Source: CAYYFX01 sp964571855 (GTDB lineage Bacteria > ARS69). Taken from it: DNA of 64,000 bases. The stretch is from contig CAZNDO010000019.1 in assembly GCA_964571855.1 (NCBI GenBank), forward strand, positions 5,101 to 69,100, written 5' to 3'. This document shows positions 40,349 through 50,338 of this stretch, in pieces. A program made the position numbers and the translations under genes. Position 1 is the first letter of the stretch. Every line of letters begins with the position of its first letter. A model generated the notes under the pieces. That model was not told the origin of the DNA, ran no database searches, and saw only the letters and a list, made by a program, of their open reading frames with translations.

Positions 40349-41236
40349 CTACTCCAGGAACAGAAGTCCCGCCCCGTACGAGATGGAGAGCACGCGACCG
40401 GCCAGGAGGTCCGTGCCGAGCAGCAGCCGCGGCCGGTCCGCCAGGCCCAGCGGCCCGAAGATGTCCGCCCGATCCATCACGGCCAGCTGCCCCCGCTCCT
40501 GCAGCGTCCGCCCCGCCGCGCGGATCGGTCCCGCCAGGATCGCGATCCCGTGGCCGGCGGGCGCCGCGTCCGGCAGCTCCGCGCCGAGTTCCTTCGCGGC
40601 GAGCGTGTTGATCCCGCTGTGACCCGAGCCCGTGTCCAGGAGCGCGGTCACCTCCACGTCCCCGATCCCGGCCGGCAGCAGGATGTGCCCCTGCTCGCGG
40701 AGCACGATCGGCACCCCGGTGGCGTCGCCCGGCCGGATCGGGCAGGCGTCCCCCGCGGCCGGGTCGAACAGGGTGACCACCTCCCGCGCGAAGTCGATGC
40801 GGACGTCGAAGCGGCGGAGGAAGGGCGCGCCGAGGATCCCGTCGAAGGGCGCGACGCCCGCGGGACCGCGCGGGAGTTCCTGCACCAGCGCGGTCAGGTC
40901 ATCCACGGAGCGGTCCCCCACCGTCACGCGCCCCGGCGTGACCACCGCATGCTCGCTGCGCCCCGACTCGCCGACCAGCGTGGCGCGCTGCTCCCGCGGC
41001 GCGGCCCCGAGCGCGCGGGCAAGGTCCGGAGGGATCACACAGCTTCCCGCGGCCGTGTCCAGGGCGAACGAGCGCGTGATCCCGTCGGCGAGCGTGACCG
41101 GCACCAGGATGTGCCCGCGCGGGCTTCGCGTGAACGGGACGCCCGTGGGCGGCCCCGCGCCGGCGGGGAGCGCCGCAACGGCAAGCACCCCGAGAGACGC
41201 GAGGGCGCGAAGGGCAGGATGGATCCGTGGACGCAT
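40349..41236 (-). CDS. Exported double retropepsin-like aspartyl protease-family protein
   Basis: A 295-residue exported protein with two retroviral-type aspartyl protease folds in one chain. The first has FALDTAAGS (D60-T-A) followed by a LGAPFLRRFDVRIDF flap-end motif; the second has ALLDTGSGHSGIN and LLLGTDLLAGR. Having both halves in one chain mimics the pepsin arrangement. The signal peptide is SLGVLAVAALPAGAGP. A second protein of the same plan lies at 46748-47668. Substrates are unknown; such proteins are common in Eisenbacteria, Bacteroidota and Acidobacteriota-like genomes. ATG at 41236. Confidence 0.8.
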   Translation of the reverse strand: MRPRIHPALRALASLGVLAVAALPAGAGPPTGVPFTRSPRGHILVPVTLADGITRSFALDTAAGSCVIPPDLARALGAAPREQRATLVGESGRSEHAVVTPGRVTVGDRSVDDLTALVQELPRGPAGVAPFDGILGAPFLRRFDVRIDFAREVVTLFDPAAGDACPIRPGDATGVPIVLREQGHILLPAGIGDVEVTALLDTGSGHSGINTLAAKELGAELPDAAPAGHGIAILAGPIRAAGRTLQERGQLAVMDRADIFGPLGLADRPRLLLGTDLLAGRVLSISYGAGLLFLE

Positions 41237-41305
41237 GGAGGGCCTCCGTGAGGGGAACGCGTACCGCCTGCTGCCCAACCGTAGTGCCGCACCGCCGTCC
41301 CGCTC

Positions 41306-41334
41306 TTGAACGGAAGTCGCGCCGGCTCCATATT
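41306..41334 (+). promoter_or_regulatory. Promoter of the endonuclease/lamin-tail gene
   Basis: TTGAAC (41306-41311), 17 bases, CATATT (41329-41334): four matches to the sigma70 consensus in each box. The predicted start near 41341 leaves about 24 bases before the GTG at 41365, which is preceded by GAGGCGC. Confidence 0.5.
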
Positions 41335-41364
41335 CGGTGCTGTCCCCCGCACCCGAGGCGCACC

Positions 41365-44115
41365 GTGCATCGAGCGACCCCTCTCTCCCGTATCGCCGTC
41401 CCGCTCCTGGCCGCCCTGCTTCCGTCCCCGGCGCGCGCGGACCTCCTCATCTCCGAGATGTGCGACCCCCGCCTGGACTACGCCGCGGACCGCTTCCTCG
41501 AGATCTGGAACTCCGGGCCGGACCCCGTGGACCTCACGGACTGGTCGCTCGTAGCGGTGGGGAACGGCGTGGACATCTTCACGTGGAGCCTGTCCGGCAC
41601 GATCGCGCCGGGCGACGCCCTTGTGGCGGGCGACGCCACCACGGTGACCGCCTTCCCGGTGGACTTCCCCGCGGAAGCATGGTCCACCGCCAACGGCAAC
41701 TGGAACGGTCGCGCGGGCGACGGGGCGATGCTGCGTGACCCGTCGCTGGCGATCGTGGACTACGCGGTGGTGGACGGCACCCGCTTCGAGAACCAGGACT
41801 ACGTGCGCATCGCCGGCGTCACGTCCCCGAACCCCGTGTACACCTCCGCCGAATGGACCGCGATCCCGGTGGACCACCCCACGCAGGCCAGCCCCGGATG
41901 GCACGGGGCGCCGCCGGTGCCGGTCCCTTCGATCTCCTCGGTCACGATCGCCCCCATCGCGCCGCTCCCGGCGGACACCGTGCACGTGCAGGCCGTGGTG
42001 ACCGACGCGGTGGCCACGATCACGTCGGTGGTCCTCGCCTGGGGAACCTCGCCCGCGTCGCTCCCGGATTCGATCCCGATGACGCCGCTCGTCGGCAACG
42101 TCTACCGGACCGGCTCGCCCATCCCCGGGCAGTCCCCCGGGACCACGATCCACTTCCGCATCCGCGCCGTGAACGACTCCGGCGGCGCCGCCGCGACCAC
42201 GATCTACAGCTACTCCATCCCCGTGGCGATCCCGATCGCGGGCGTGCAGGGCACGGGCGCCGCGTCGCCCTACGTGGGGCAGCCCGTCATCACGGGCGGC
42301 GTGGTCACCGGCGTCTTCGGCGCGTACGCCGCCCTCCAGGACGGCGCCGGTCCGTGGAGCGGCGTGTGGGTCACGCCCGCCACCCTGCTGGCGCAGGGTG
42401 ACTCGGTCGTCGTCCGCGGCACGGTGAGCGAGACCCACGCGCCCTTGTTCGACGGCACGACGGTCCTCACGAACATCACCGTCCTGTCGTCGTTACCGGG
42501 CGCCGCCGTCCCCGCGCCGGCCGCCGTGACCACCGGCACCGCGTCCGTGGAGGCGTACGAGGGCGTGCTGCTGCAGGTGACGAACGCGCTGTGCACGCAG
42601 GCGGACGAGGGCAGCGGCTGGACGGCGGACGACGGCAGCGGCAACTGCGGCGTGGGCCACCTCGGCTTCGCCGCGCCGGTGACGCTGGGCACCGTGTACG
42701 ACATCCGGGGCGTCCTGCGCGACGCCGCCACGTACGCCCTCGAGCCGCGCGACGCGGGCGACGTGCCGTGGGTGGCGGATCCCACGCCGCCGTCCATCGC
42801 GTACGTGTCGCCCGCGGGACCCACCGCCCTGCTCGTGACGTTCACGGAGCCCGTGGAAGCGGTCACGGCCTCCAACGCCGCGAACTACGGCATTCCCGGT
42901 CTCACCGTGAACGCGGCCGCGCGCGACAGCGTGTTCCTCGCCCAGGTCCTGCTCGGCGTCAGCCCGATGTCCGAGGGCCCGTACACGCTCACCGTGAGCG
43001 GCGTGGAGGACCTCTTCGGCAACGCCGCGTCCGGCGCCGTCCACCCCTTCGCGTACGTGGACTACTTCCCGCCCGCCGGCTACTACGACGCGGCGGCCGG
43101 CCTGAGTGGCGAGGCGCTGCGCGCGGCGCTGCACGACATCATCGACGCCCACACGCCCGTGAGCTACGACTTCGCCTGGACCGCCTACTACACCACCGAC
43201 GACAAGCCCAACGGCAAGGTGTGGGACATCTACTCCGACGTGCCCGGCGGCGTGCCGCCCTACGAGTACACGTTCGGCGTGGACGAAGGCGGCGAGGGCG
43301 GCGCCGAGGGGAACGGCTACTCGCGCGAGCACAGCTTCCCGAAGAGCTGGTTCGGCGGCGAGGTGGCGCCCATGTTCACGGATCTCTTCGCGCTGTACCC
43401 GTGCGACGCCCACGTGAACGGCAACCGCGGCACGTACCCGTACGGCGAGGTGGACAGTCCCACGTGGGTGTCGCTGAACGGCAGCCGCCGCGGCACGTGC
43501 TCCACGCCGGGCTACACCGGCGTGGCGTTCGAGCCCATCGACGCCTACAAGGGCGACCTGGCGCGCACGTACTTCTACATGTCCACGCGGTACTACGGCG
43601 AGGACGGCGCGTGGCCCGGCGGCCCGATGACGGACGGCGCGGACCTGCTGCCCTGGGCGAAGGCCATGCTGTTGGCGTGGCACGAGCAGGACCCGGTGAG
43701 CCAGAAGGAGATCGAGCGCAACGGGACGATCCACGGCTTCCAGAACAACCGGAACCCGTTCATCGACCACCCGGAGTTCGTGGATGCCGTGTTCGGCGAC
43801 GCGACCGGCGCGGAGGTAGCCGGCGGCGAGGCCGCGCGGCTGTCGCTGGAAGCGGGCGCGCCGAACCCCTTCGGCCCGTCCACGCAAGTCCGCTTTGCGC
43901 TGCCCGCACCGGCGGCGCGCGTGGCGCTGGGCATCTTCGACGTGGCGGGGCGGCGCGTCCGCGCGCTGCACGACGGCCCGCTCGACGCCGGCGCGCACGA
44001 GCGCGCGTGGGACGGGCGCAACGATGCCGGGGAGCGCGTGGCCGCGGGAACGTACTTCGTGCGGCTCGTCACGGAGGACCGGACGCTCGTGCGCAAGGCC
44101 ACCTTGGTCCGCTGA
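41365..44115 (+). CDS. Secreted endonuclease I-type nuclease with lamin-tail and FlgD-like modules
   Basis: A 916-residue exported protein. The signal ends at PSPARA, then a lamin-tail domain (LLISEMCDPRLDY, RFLEIWNSGPDPVDLTDWSL), an Ig-like region (about 185-290), an OB-type YhcR-like region (about 300-450), a second beta-sandwich (AYVSPAGPTALLVTFTEPV) and the nuclease domain (about 580-800). The nuclease has the endonuclease I beta-beta-alpha-Me signature NGYSREHSFPKSWFGG (H656) and DLFALYPCDAHVNGNRGTYP (asparagines 685/687). The FlgD-like module ends the chain (APNPFGPSTQVRF, FDVAGRRVRALHDG, GTYFVRL). Probably an extracellular DNase/RNase for nutrient scavenging. Start GTG 41365. Confidence 0.88.
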   Translation: MHRATPLSRIAVPLLAALLPSPARADLLISEMCDPRLDYAADRFLEIWNSGPDPVDLTDWSLVAVGNGVDIFTWSLSGTIAPGDALVAGDATTVTAFPVDFPAEAWSTANGNWNGRAGDGAMLRDPSLAIVDYAVVDGTRFENQDYVRIAGVTSPNPVYTSAEWTAIPVDHPTQASPGWHGAPPVPVPSISSVTIAPIAPLPADTVHVQAVVTDAVATITSVVLAWGTSPASLPDSIPMTPLVGNVYRTGSPIPGQSPGTTIHFRIRAVNDSGGAAATTIYSYSIPVAIPIAGVQGTGAASPYVGQPVITGGVVTGVFGAYAALQDGAGPWSGVWVTPATLLAQGDSVVVRGTVSETHAPLFDGTTVLTNITVLSSLPGAAVPAPAAVTTGTASVEAYEGVLLQVTNALCTQADEGSGWTADDGSGNCGVGHLGFAAPVTLGTVYDIRGVLRDAATYALEPRDAGDVPWVADPTPPSIAYVSPAGPTALLVTFTEPVEAVTASNAANYGIPGLTVNAAARDSVFLAQVLLGVSPMSEGPYTLTVSGVEDLFGNAASGAVHPFAYVDYFPPAGYYDAAAGLSGEALRAALHDIIDAHTPVSYDFAWTAYYTTDDKPNGKVWDIYSDVPGGVPPYEYTFGVDEGGEGGAEGNGYSREHSFPKSWFGGEVAPMFTDLFALYPCDAHVNGNRGTYPYGEVDSPTWVSLNGSRRGTCSTPGYTGVAFEPIDAYKGDLARTYFYMSTRYYGEDGAWPGGPMTDGADLLPWAKAMLLAWHEQDPVSQKEIERNGTIHGFQNNRNPFIDHPEFVDAVFGDATGAEVAGGEAARLSLEAGAPNPFGPSTQVRFALPAPAARVALGIFDVAGRRVRALHDGPLDAGAHERAWDGRNDAGERVAAGTYFVRLVTEDRTLVRKATLVR

Positions 44116-44201
44116 AATCCGCCCCCGCCGTGTCTCGTGCCAAGGTGTCCGCCGATCCGAGGAAGCCGCAACACTCCGGGAGCGGGGTTCGGACTTACTC
44201 C

Positions 44202-46730
44202 ATGCACGGAACTCGGGAGCGCGTCGCGCCCTCGCGGACCATCCTGTTCCTCTTCCTCGCCTTCCTCTCGGGCTTCGCGGCGCTCGTCTACCAGGTCCTG
44301 TGGCTCAAGGAGCTCGGGCTTCTCTTCGGGAACACCGCGCACGCAGCCGCCACGACGCTCGCGGTGTTCTTCCTGGGTCTCGCCGGCGGCGGCCGCTTCT
44401 TCGGCGCGAAGGCCGCGGGCACCCGGCGACCCCTGAGGGCGTACGCGCTGCTGGAGATCGGGATCGCCTCCTCGGCGCTGCTCTACTTCCTGGTGACCCG
44501 GCTCTTCCATGCCGTCTACGGCGCGGTCTTCGAGAGCGTGGAGCACAGCCTCCTCCTCTCGACCCTCGTGAAGTTCGTGCTCTCGCTCGGCATCCTCTTC
44601 CCGCCCGCGTTCTTCATGGGGGGGACCTTCCCGTACCTGGGGGAGCAGCTCGTGCGGACCCGGGAGGAACTGGGCCGGACCGGGAGTCTCCTGTACGCGG
44701 TGAACACGGCCGGGGCCGCCCTCGGCGCGTTCGCGGCCGGGTTCGTCCTCCCGATCCAGCTGGGCTTCCGCGGTTCCTACCTCGTCGCCGTCGCGATCAA
44801 CGTGGTCGTGGCGGTGGTGGCATGGGGATGGGCCGGTCCGGCGCGCGCGGCTTCCGCCGGCCTCGGCGACGTGGCTCCTCCGGAAGGCGAGCCGCCCCCG
44901 GGCGCGCTGCTGCGCAGCCCGCGCCGCATCGCGGGCCTCGCGTTCCTCTCCGGGGCCCTCACGCTGGCGCTCGAGGTGCTGTGGACGCGGATGTTCGCCC
45001 AGGTCTTCCAGAACTCCGTGTACTCGTTCTCCGCGATCCTGGTGACGTTCCTCGTGGCGCTCGCGCTCGGCTCGGCGCTCGCGAATGCGCTCTGCCGGCT
45101 GCGCACCAGCCCGACCGCGATCCTCGGGGTCCTGCTCGTGCTCTCCGGAGCCCTCGCCGGATCCACCCCCTTCGTGTTCCACGCACTCACCGACGGCCTG
45201 CAGTCCATCGACGCCGAGGGCGGCTGGGGCGCCTACGTCGCGGCGATCTTCCGCGGCACGGCCATCGTGATCCTCGTCCCCGGCATCCTCATCGGCAGCG
45301 TCTTTCCGTACCTCCTCCGCATCAGCCAGGGGGTCAGCACGGGCGCCGGCCTCACGATCGGCCGGCTCGCGGCGATCAACGGGATCGGCGGCATTCTCGG
45401 CTCGCTCGCCGCGGGTTTCCTGCTGCTCGAGGGTCTCGGCCTGTGGGCGAGCATCCAGGTCCTGGCGACGCTCTACTTCCTCGCCCTGCCGATCGCGGTC
45501 GACGAGCTCTCGCCCCGGCGTCTCGTTCCCCGGATCGCGCTGGCGCTCGTGGCTCTGGCCGCGCTGGCGGCCGCCGGGCCGTCGCGGCTTCCGGTGATCC
45601 GGCTCGATCCGGGGGAGGCCGAACAGTTGCTCGAGGTCTCGGAGAGCGGACATGGCACGGTCGCGGTCATCGCCCGGGGATCGCAGCGCGGGATCAAGGT
45701 GGACAACACCTACATGCTCGGCGGCCTCGACGGCTACTTCGCGGAGCGCCGGCAGAGCCAGATCCCCCTGTTCCTCCATCCGGATGCCCGGTCCGTCTTC
45801 TTCCTGGGGATGGGCACGGGAACGACGGCGGGAGGCGCCCTCGACTTCCCGGTGCGGGAGGTCGTCGTGTGCGAGCTGCTGCCGAACGTCGTGGCGGCGG
45901 CCCGTCGCCACTTCGCGCAGGAGTCGAACGGCCTGTTCGAGGATCCGCGCGTCCGGATCGTCGTGGAGGACGGCCGGCACTTCCTTGCGGGAACGTCGCA
46001 GCGGTACGACGTCATCATCAGCGAACTCTTCGTGCCGTGGCACGCCGGGACGGGCACGCTCTACAGCCGGGAGCACTTCCGCATCGCGCGATCGCGCCTC
46101 CGTCCGGGCGGCATCTTCGTGCAGTGGCTGCCACTCACCCACATGACCCGTACGGAGTTCGACATCATCGCCCGCACGATGCTGGAGGAGTTCCCCCAGG
46201 TCACTCTCTGGCGGGCCAACTTCGTCTCCCACGCGGAGGTCGCGCTCGTGGGCGCCGCGGAGATCGGCGCACTGGACCCGGCGGCCGTGGCGAGGAACGT
46301 CGCGCAGGTCATCCCGCGACGCGCGGAGGATCGCGTGACCGACGCCGACGTGGTTCCCTGGGTGCTCTACGCGGGAAACCTCTCGGCGTGCCGCCCCCTC
46401 TTCGCGGACGCGCCGGTGAACACCGACGACCGGCCGGTCATCGAGTACGTGGCGCCGAAGGCGGTGCAAAGGGAGCGGAGCGGCGAGGTGCCGTGGCTCA
46501 CGTCCTTCGAGTTGTCCCGGCTGTTCGGCGAGGTCTTCTCCGCCGTTCCGCCCGGGGAGGATCCGCACCTGGAGGCGCTGTCCCCGGAGCAGATCGCGTA
46601 CGTGCAGGCCGGGCTGGCGCTCTTCAGGGTCGGCGTGCTCCTCGACGCCAAGCGCGTCGAGGAGGCGCGCGCGGTCTACCGGGAGTTCTTCGGAGTCATC
46701 CCCTTCGATCCGTTCCCTTGGCTCAAGTAG
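44202..46730 (+). CDS. Membrane spermidine-synthase-like protein (MFS-like helices plus SAM-fold domain)
   Basis: An 842-residue protein. The N-terminal ~440 residues are a polytopic membrane domain (FLAFLSGFAALVYQVLWLKE is the usual opening; two six-helix halves). The C-terminal half has the spermidine-synthase Rossmann domain: SGHGTVAVIARG, VDNTYMLGG, VFFLGMGTGTTAGGAL for the nucleotide site, and YDVIISELFVPWHAGTGTLY at the active-site loop, where polyamine synthases have D-x-x-D/P. Such fused proteins are widespread in environmental phyla, and their reaction and transport activity are unproven. A weak ribosome site precedes ATG 44202; there are 86 bases after the nuclease gene. Confidence 0.85.
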   Translation: MHGTRERVAPSRTILFLFLAFLSGFAALVYQVLWLKELGLLFGNTAHAAATTLAVFFLGLAGGGRFFGAKAAGTRRPLRAYALLEIGIASSALLYFLVTRLFHAVYGAVFESVEHSLLLSTLVKFVLSLGILFPPAFFMGGTFPYLGEQLVRTREELGRTGSLLYAVNTAGAALGAFAAGFVLPIQLGFRGSYLVAVAINVVVAVVAWGWAGPARAASAGLGDVAPPEGEPPPGALLRSPRRIAGLAFLSGALTLALEVLWTRMFAQVFQNSVYSFSAILVTFLVALALGSALANALCRLRTSPTAILGVLLVLSGALAGSTPFVFHALTDGLQSIDAEGGWGAYVAAIFRGTAIVILVPGILIGSVFPYLLRISQGVSTGAGLTIGRLAAINGIGGILGSLAAGFLLLEGLGLWASIQVLATLYFLALPIAVDELSPRRLVPRIALALVALAALAAAGPSRLPVIRLDPGEAEQLLEVSESGHGTVAVIARGSQRGIKVDNTYMLGGLDGYFAERRQSQIPLFLHPDARSVFFLGMGTGTTAGGALDFPVREVVVCELLPNVVAAARRHFAQESNGLFEDPRVRIVVEDGRHFLAGTSQRYDVIISELFVPWHAGTGTLYSREHFRIARSRLRPGGIFVQWLPLTHMTRTEFDIIARTMLEEFPQVTLWRANFVSHAEVALVGAAEIGALDPAAVARNVAQVIPRRAEDRVTDADVVPWVLYAGNLSACRPLFADAPVNTDDRPVIEYVAPKAVQRERSGEVPWLTSFELSRLFGEVFSAVPPGEDPHLEALSPEQIAYVQAGLALFRVGVLLDAKRVEEARAVYREFFGVIPFDPFPWLK

Positions 46731-46747
46731 CGGCGCCTTCGATGCGC

Positions 46748-47668
46748 CTACCCCGACCCGTCCGGCACCCGGCGGTTCGGCCGGACCAGCAGCCGCGCGT
46801 TGGCGTAGTCGAAGACCACGTTGAACCGGCTCAGGGCGCCGTTCGACAGCACCGCGTCCGCACGCTCGGCCTTCGAGCGGATCTCCGCCGGGACGAACGC
46901 GGCCTCGAGGTCCGTCAACACGTGCGGGCCGATCGCCAAGGTCGAGATGGTGCCCCTCCTGCCGTGGATGTCCCCGCTCAACCCGCGCCCCAGGACGACC
47001 TCCACGGTCCGGTCCGGCAGCGGGAACTTCATCCCGGGCCTCGTGAGCAGCTCGATCGTCTCGCTCGACGCGCTGTCGATGTAGACCTTCAGCGGCTGCG
47101 GCTCCTCGCTCCCCACCGCCACGCGGACCTCGAGGAACGGCCAGTTGCGGTCGTTGAGCGTCAGCGGCAGCGCCGTCCAGCCCTCGCCCGGCGCGAAGGT
47201 GCGCGGGTCGTGCAGGGTCAGCGCGAGCCGGTCGTAGTCCAGCTCCACCGCGTGGCGTCCCAGGAGCGTGTACCCGATGACCCCGTCGCTCGAGCCGCGC
47301 GCCATCGTCGTGTCCGCGAGGAGGATGACGCGCTGGTTCGCGAAGCGGACGCCACCGACCTGGAGCGACAGCGAGTCCGACACGAACGCGGGGGACGGCG
47401 GCCCCCCGCCGGCGCCGGGGATCACGGCCTCGAACAGCCGGACCGTGCCGAGGGAGTCCTTGAGCTCGCTCCGGAACAGGAGAGCGCCTTCGAAGCCCAT
47501 CCCGCTGTCGAGGATCAGGCGCAAGGGCCGCGAGCCGTTCACCTGGACCGGGACCAGCACCTTGTTGCGCGAGATCGTGAACGGCACGACCGTGGCCGGC
47601 GCCGGGGCGGCGGCCGTGGATATCAGAACCACCCCGGCGGCGGCGGCGCAGAAGCCATGGAGGATCAC
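46748..47668 (-). CDS. Second exported aspartyl-protease-like protein
   Basis: A 306-residue exported protein with two retropepsin-like halves: RLILDSGMGFEGAL with GYTLLGRHAVELDYDRL, and VYIDSASSETIEL with NGALSRFNVVFDYANARL. In both halves the motif is D-S rather than D-T-G, so proteolytic activity is doubtful. Compare the protein at 40349-41236, which has D-T-A and D-T-G. GTG at 47668 is chosen because AAGGAAC lies six bases upstream and the signal peptide (VILHGFCAAAAGVVLISTAA) starts there; GTG at 47716 is in frame but poorer. It is convergent with the spermidine-synthase-like gene. Confidence 0.7.
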   Translation of the reverse strand: MILHGFCAAAAGVVLISTAAAPAPATVVPFTISRNKVLVPVQVNGSRPLRLILDSGMGFEGALLFRSELKDSLGTVRLFEAVIPGAGGGPPSPAFVSDSLSLQVGGVRFANQRVILLADTTMARGSSDGVIGYTLLGRHAVELDYDRLALTLHDPRTFAPGEGWTALPLTLNDRNWPFLEVRVAVGSEEPQPLKVYIDSASSETIELLTRPGMKFPLPDRTVEVVLGRGLSGDIHGRRGTISTLAIGPHVLTDLEAAFVPAEIRSKAERADAVLSNGALSRFNVVFDYANARLLVRPNRRVPDGSG

Positions 47669-47761
47669 CGGACGTTCCTTCTGCGGGCGAGCCCCCGGAC
47701 TGTACGAGCGCGCCACCGTCCCGCCTAGAGGGTCCGAAGCGAACGCGCCGCCCCCCGCCGA

Positions 47762-50188
47762 TCAGCCGCCGGTCCCCTGCCCCGACGACTGCAGCCATTC
47801 GCGCAGCACGCGCAGCCGTTCCTGCGCGGGCGCGTACGACGGGTCCGTCGCCACCGCCGACTCCAGGTGCTTCACGGCCTCCTCGTACTGCCGCAGGTTG
47901 GCCAGCGCCCCCGCGAGGCTCGTCCGCGCCATCGCGTCGCGCGGCTCCAGCTCCACCGCCTGCCGGAACCACCGCGCGGCTTCCTCGTTGCGGCCGCCCC
48001 GCATATGGAGGTTGCCGATGCGGACCGCCGCGGCCGCGGACTTCCGGTGCTCGAACGAGCGCGCGAGCGCGGCCGCGGCCTCGTCCTCGCGCCCCAGCGC
48101 CTGGAGCGACTCCCCGCGCCGCAGCTCCGCGTCCGCATCCGCCGGGTCGATCTCCAGCGCCTTCGCGTACTCCGCGAGCGCGCCGGCGTGATCGCCGCGG
48201 GAGGCCAGCGCGATGCCGATGTTCACGTGGGCCGCCGCTTGCGCCGGATCGAACTGCAGCGAGAGGCGCAACGCCTCGATCCCCTCGTCCACGCGTCCCT
48301 GTTCGATGCGCGCCCGGCCGATCCCGAAGTGCGCCTCCGCCGAGATCGGGGTGGCCCGGAGGACCTCCTCGAGCTCCACGACCGCCTCGTCGAAGCGACG
48401 CATCTCCACGAGCAGCGAGCCGAGCTTGAACCGCACGTCGGCCCGGTTGGGCCGGTGTTGCAGCACCTCACGATAGTGCGCCACCGCCTCGGTGCCGCGA
48501 CCGGTCTGCCCGAGCACGTCGCCGAGGGTCACGTGCGCGTCCACGTACCCGGGGTTCGCGCGCAGCGCCTCCTCGAGCTCCTGCACCGCCGCCGCCGTCT
48601 GCCCGCTCCGCAGCAGCGCCACCGCGCGATCGGTGTGCCACCAGGCCTCCGCCTCCGCCGACCCGTGGAACGAGTGGCGGCACGCGAGAAGTACGACGAC
48701 CCACACGGCGACGGCCGCGGTGGCGCGGCCCCAGGCGCCGCGCCGCAGCGCGCCCGCGAGCTGCACGAGACCGAACGCCCCGAAGAGGAAGATCAGCGGC
48801 ACGAGCGGCGCGCGGAACCGCGCCGCCGCCAGGAACGGGAGGAACGACACGAACGTGGCGAGGATGTACAGCCCGCACGCGACGAGCACGAAGCGCGGGA
48901 TGTCCGGGAGTCCCTGAGCCGTGGCCGCGGCCGTGGCCGGTGCGCGCGCCTCGGCTGCCTTGCCCTTGCGCCGGGCGGGCGGACGACGCCGCGCGCCGGC
49001 GACGAGCGCCCCCGCCCCCACCAGCGAGATCGACAGCACCGACGGGAACCCGGGCAGGAGCCGGAGCGTTCCGCTGCGCGCCTTCTCCACGCGGATCGCC
49101 TTGTTGTTCGAGACCTCGTCCGGTCCCCAGAAGAGAAGCGCGCGCCGGACGGTCAGCGACAGGAACTTCCCCGGCTGCCGGCGGATGAACTCCAGCGTCC
49201 GGTCCACGAACAGCCGGGACGCGTTTGCGTAGCGGAGCGGCCGATCCCCGCGACCGGGCAGCCCACGCACGATCTCGTCGTAGGCGAACCAGCTCCACGC
49301 GGCGCGCGCGCCGAACTCGGGCAGGGCCGGCAGCCGGGAGGAGACGCCGTCGGCCGCCTCGTGGTTGCCCAACAGGAGCGTGATCGCGCCGTTCGAGGCG
49401 ACGGGAACGAACTCCTTCGCGACGACGGCATTGCGCAGCGTGGCGGGCGCGACGGCGACGAGGGTCCCGGCGAGGTACGCCAGCCCCGAGCGCAGGGCCG
49501 TCGCCGGCGGCGCCAGGCGTCGTCCCCCGAGCGCGATCCATAGCGCGCCGACCGGCGCGAAGAGCAGCGCGTTCGTCTGCACGAGCGCGCCGAGACCCAC
49601 GAACAGCCCGGCCGCGAAGCCGCGCTTCAGGCCGGGGCGCCTCGCCCAGGCGAGCAGCCCGAGGAGCGTGGCGAGGTTCAGCGCGGTGACGAGGACCGGG
49701 GCGTGCAACTCCCCCTCGAAGTAGACGAGGGACCAGTACGTCGCGCAGAACCCGGCGAGCACGAGCCCCACCGCCGGCGAGAACACCGCGCGCGCCAGCA
49801 GGAATGCGAGCACGACGTTCCCTAGGCCGAGGGCCATCTGGAGGATCCGCGCGCCCAGGTAGCTCTCTCCGGTCAGCGCGTACAGGCCAGCCAGGAAGAA
49901 CGTGTAGCCCGGAGGCCGGAGGTACGGCACCTCGCGGATCCGCGGGTCCGGCTCGCCATCAGGCGGGGTCCAGTCCCCGGTCAGGAGCGCGCGCGCCCAG
50001 TAGTCGTGGAACGCGGCGTCGGCGAGCGGCGCGGCGAAATCCGGCGCGGACACGATCTCGCGCAGGTAGGAGACCCGCAGCAGGGCGCCGGCGAGCAGGA
50101 CGACGGCGAGGATCACGAGGGGGAGGCGGGAGTTCCTGCGGCCCCGCTTGGCCTGAGGGGTCACGGGCGGCACTCGCTTCGTCGGCAT
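47762..50188 (-). CDS. Membrane glycosyltransferase (GT83/PMT-like) fused to TPR repeats
   Basis: An 808-residue protein. The first half is a GT-C type transferase: about ten helices, with early acidic loop residues (APDFAAPLADAAFHDYWARA), LRPPGYTFFLAGLYALTGES after it, and NAVVAKEFVPVASNGAITLL later. The second half (from about 555) is a chain of TPRs (VQELEEALRANPGYVDAHVT, HFGIGRARIEQGRVDEGIEA, HVNIGIALASRGDHAGALAE). Such GT-TPR fusions are frequent in Eisenbacteria-like and Planctomycetes genomes and probably glycosylate exported proteins or lipids. ATG at 50188. The gene is 93 bases upstream, on its own strand, of the aspartyl-protease-like gene. Confidence 0.8.
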   Translation of the reverse strand: MPTKRVPPVTPQAKRGRRNSRLPLVILAVVLLAGALLRVSYLREIVSAPDFAAPLADAAFHDYWARALLTGDWTPPDGEPDPRIREVPYLRPPGYTFFLAGLYALTGESYLGARILQMALGLGNVVLAFLLARAVFSPAVGLVLAGFCATYWSLVYFEGELHAPVLVTALNLATLLGLLAWARRPGLKRGFAAGLFVGLGALVQTNALLFAPVGALWIALGGRRLAPPATALRSGLAYLAGTLVAVAPATLRNAVVAKEFVPVASNGAITLLLGNHEAADGVSSRLPALPEFGARAAWSWFAYDEIVRGLPGRGDRPLRYANASRLFVDRTLEFIRRQPGKFLSLTVRRALLFWGPDEVSNNKAIRVEKARSGTLRLLPGFPSVLSISLVGAGALVAGARRRPPARRKGKAAEARAPATAAATAQGLPDIPRFVLVACGLYILATFVSFLPFLAAARFRAPLVPLIFLFGAFGLVQLAGALRRGAWGRATAAVAVWVVVLLACRHSFHGSAEAEAWWHTDRAVALLRSGQTAAAVQELEEALRANPGYVDAHVTLGDVLGQTGRGTEAVAHYREVLQHRPNRADVRFKLGSLLVEMRRFDEAVVELEEVLRATPISAEAHFGIGRARIEQGRVDEGIEALRLSLQFDPAQAAAHVNIGIALASRGDHAGALAEYAKALEIDPADADAELRRGESLQALGREDEAAAALARSFEHRKSAAAAVRIGNLHMRGGRNEEAARWFRQAVELEPRDAMARTSLAGALANLRQYEEAVKHLESAVATDPSYAPAQERLRVLREWLQSSGQGTGG

Positions 50189-50253
50189 CCGGGCACCCTC
50201 GGCACCAGGGGGGGCCCGGCATCGTACCCCACCCGGTCCGGATGTTGGCGCCC

Positions 50254-50282
50254 TTGAAGCCCGCGCCGAGGGGCGCGATAGT
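50254..50282 (+). promoter_or_regulatory. Promoter candidate for the 50339-51136 gene
   Basis: TTGAAG (50254-50259), 17 bases, GATAGT (50277-50282), four matches to the sigma70 consensus each. The start would be near 50289, 50 bases before the ATG. Confidence 0.4.
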
Positions 50283-50338
50283 GGGCGTGAAGCCCGTCGC
50301 GCGCCGGCCCCCGAGCCGCGGCGGCCCTTGGAGGGACC

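Noticed and set aside
41035..42438. A 467-codon minus-strand frame over the nuclease gene start
   Set aside because: Gly/Arg/Asp-rich antisense shadow of the 41365-44115 gene, which has a signal peptide, lamin-tail domain and promoter.
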